Source of the DNA: Ruminiclostridium sp.
Lineage (GTDB): Bacteria > Bacillota > Clostridia > DSM-8532
Assembly: GCA_003535195.1 (NCBI GenBank)
Contig: DOHN01000157.1
Span: 1-14,584, forward strand
Length of the DNA: 14,584 nucleotides
Reading direction: 5' to 3'
Made by a program: the position numbers and the translations under genes. The notes below the pieces were generated by a model. That model was not told the origin of the DNA, ran no database searches, and saw only the letters and a list, made by a program, of their open reading frames with translations. This document shows, piece after piece, positions 14,584 through 14,584 of the stretch. The number at the start of each line of letters is the position of its first letter. Position 1 is the stretch's first letter.

Positions 14584-14584
14584 G

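Overview
The window looks like chromosome from an anaerobic, Gram-positive Bacillota, most likely of class Clostridia. The evidence is strong AGGAGG-type ribosome binding sites, lipoproteins with clostridial-style lipoboxes, an S-layer-homology (SLH) protein, a short (453 aa) sigma-54 factor, and an AT-rich left half. Genus cannot be assigned from the sequence alone. No tRNA, rRNA, CRISPR array, transposase or phage gene was seen.

Left part (1-5415, all on the minus strand): a tripartite tricarboxylate transporter (TTT) operon. In transcription order it holds a DUF3137-like membrane protein (3249-2440), a decayed sulfatase remnant (2429-2142), tctB (2107-1661), tctA (1642-140) and the first codons of a binding-protein gene tctC (77 to the window edge). 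A near-perfect sigma-54 promoter (TGGCAC-N7-TGC, 3325-3310) lies in front of the first gene. Behind it are an A/T palindrome and a 19-bp inverted repeat with flanking TGAAACA repeats, at a distance normal for an activator site. Further upstream is a 630-aa sigma-54-dependent activator with a PrpR-type sensor domain (5415-3523).

Middle (5416-6935): rpoN, encoding sigma-54 itself, is divergent from the activator and has its own sigma-70-type promoter. Sigma factor, activator, target promoter and transport operon therefore sit side by side. The inferred job is ligand-controlled uptake of a small organic acid; the substrate cannot be read from the sequence.

Right part (7149-14354, plus strand): a polytopic membrane protein with a C-terminal LuxR/GerE DNA-binding domain, a terminator, then a run of six genes. 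These are a 100-aa orphan GerE-type regulator, a lipoprotein with an Ser/Thr/Gly/Glu-rich linker, an SLH cell-wall protein, a TPR-like lipoprotein, a secreted 474-aa protein of unknown family (ATGA overlap with the previous gene) and a lipoprotein ending in two Asp-rich EF-hand-like loops. All five proteins after the small regulator carry export signals. This run is the best candidate for an undescribed system: a cell-envelope assembly or sensing module under LuxR-type control. That is inference; none of the five exported proteins has a function I can name. Base composition rises clearly from the left half to this part. The window ends inside a convergent small membrane protein gene (14583-14413, minus).
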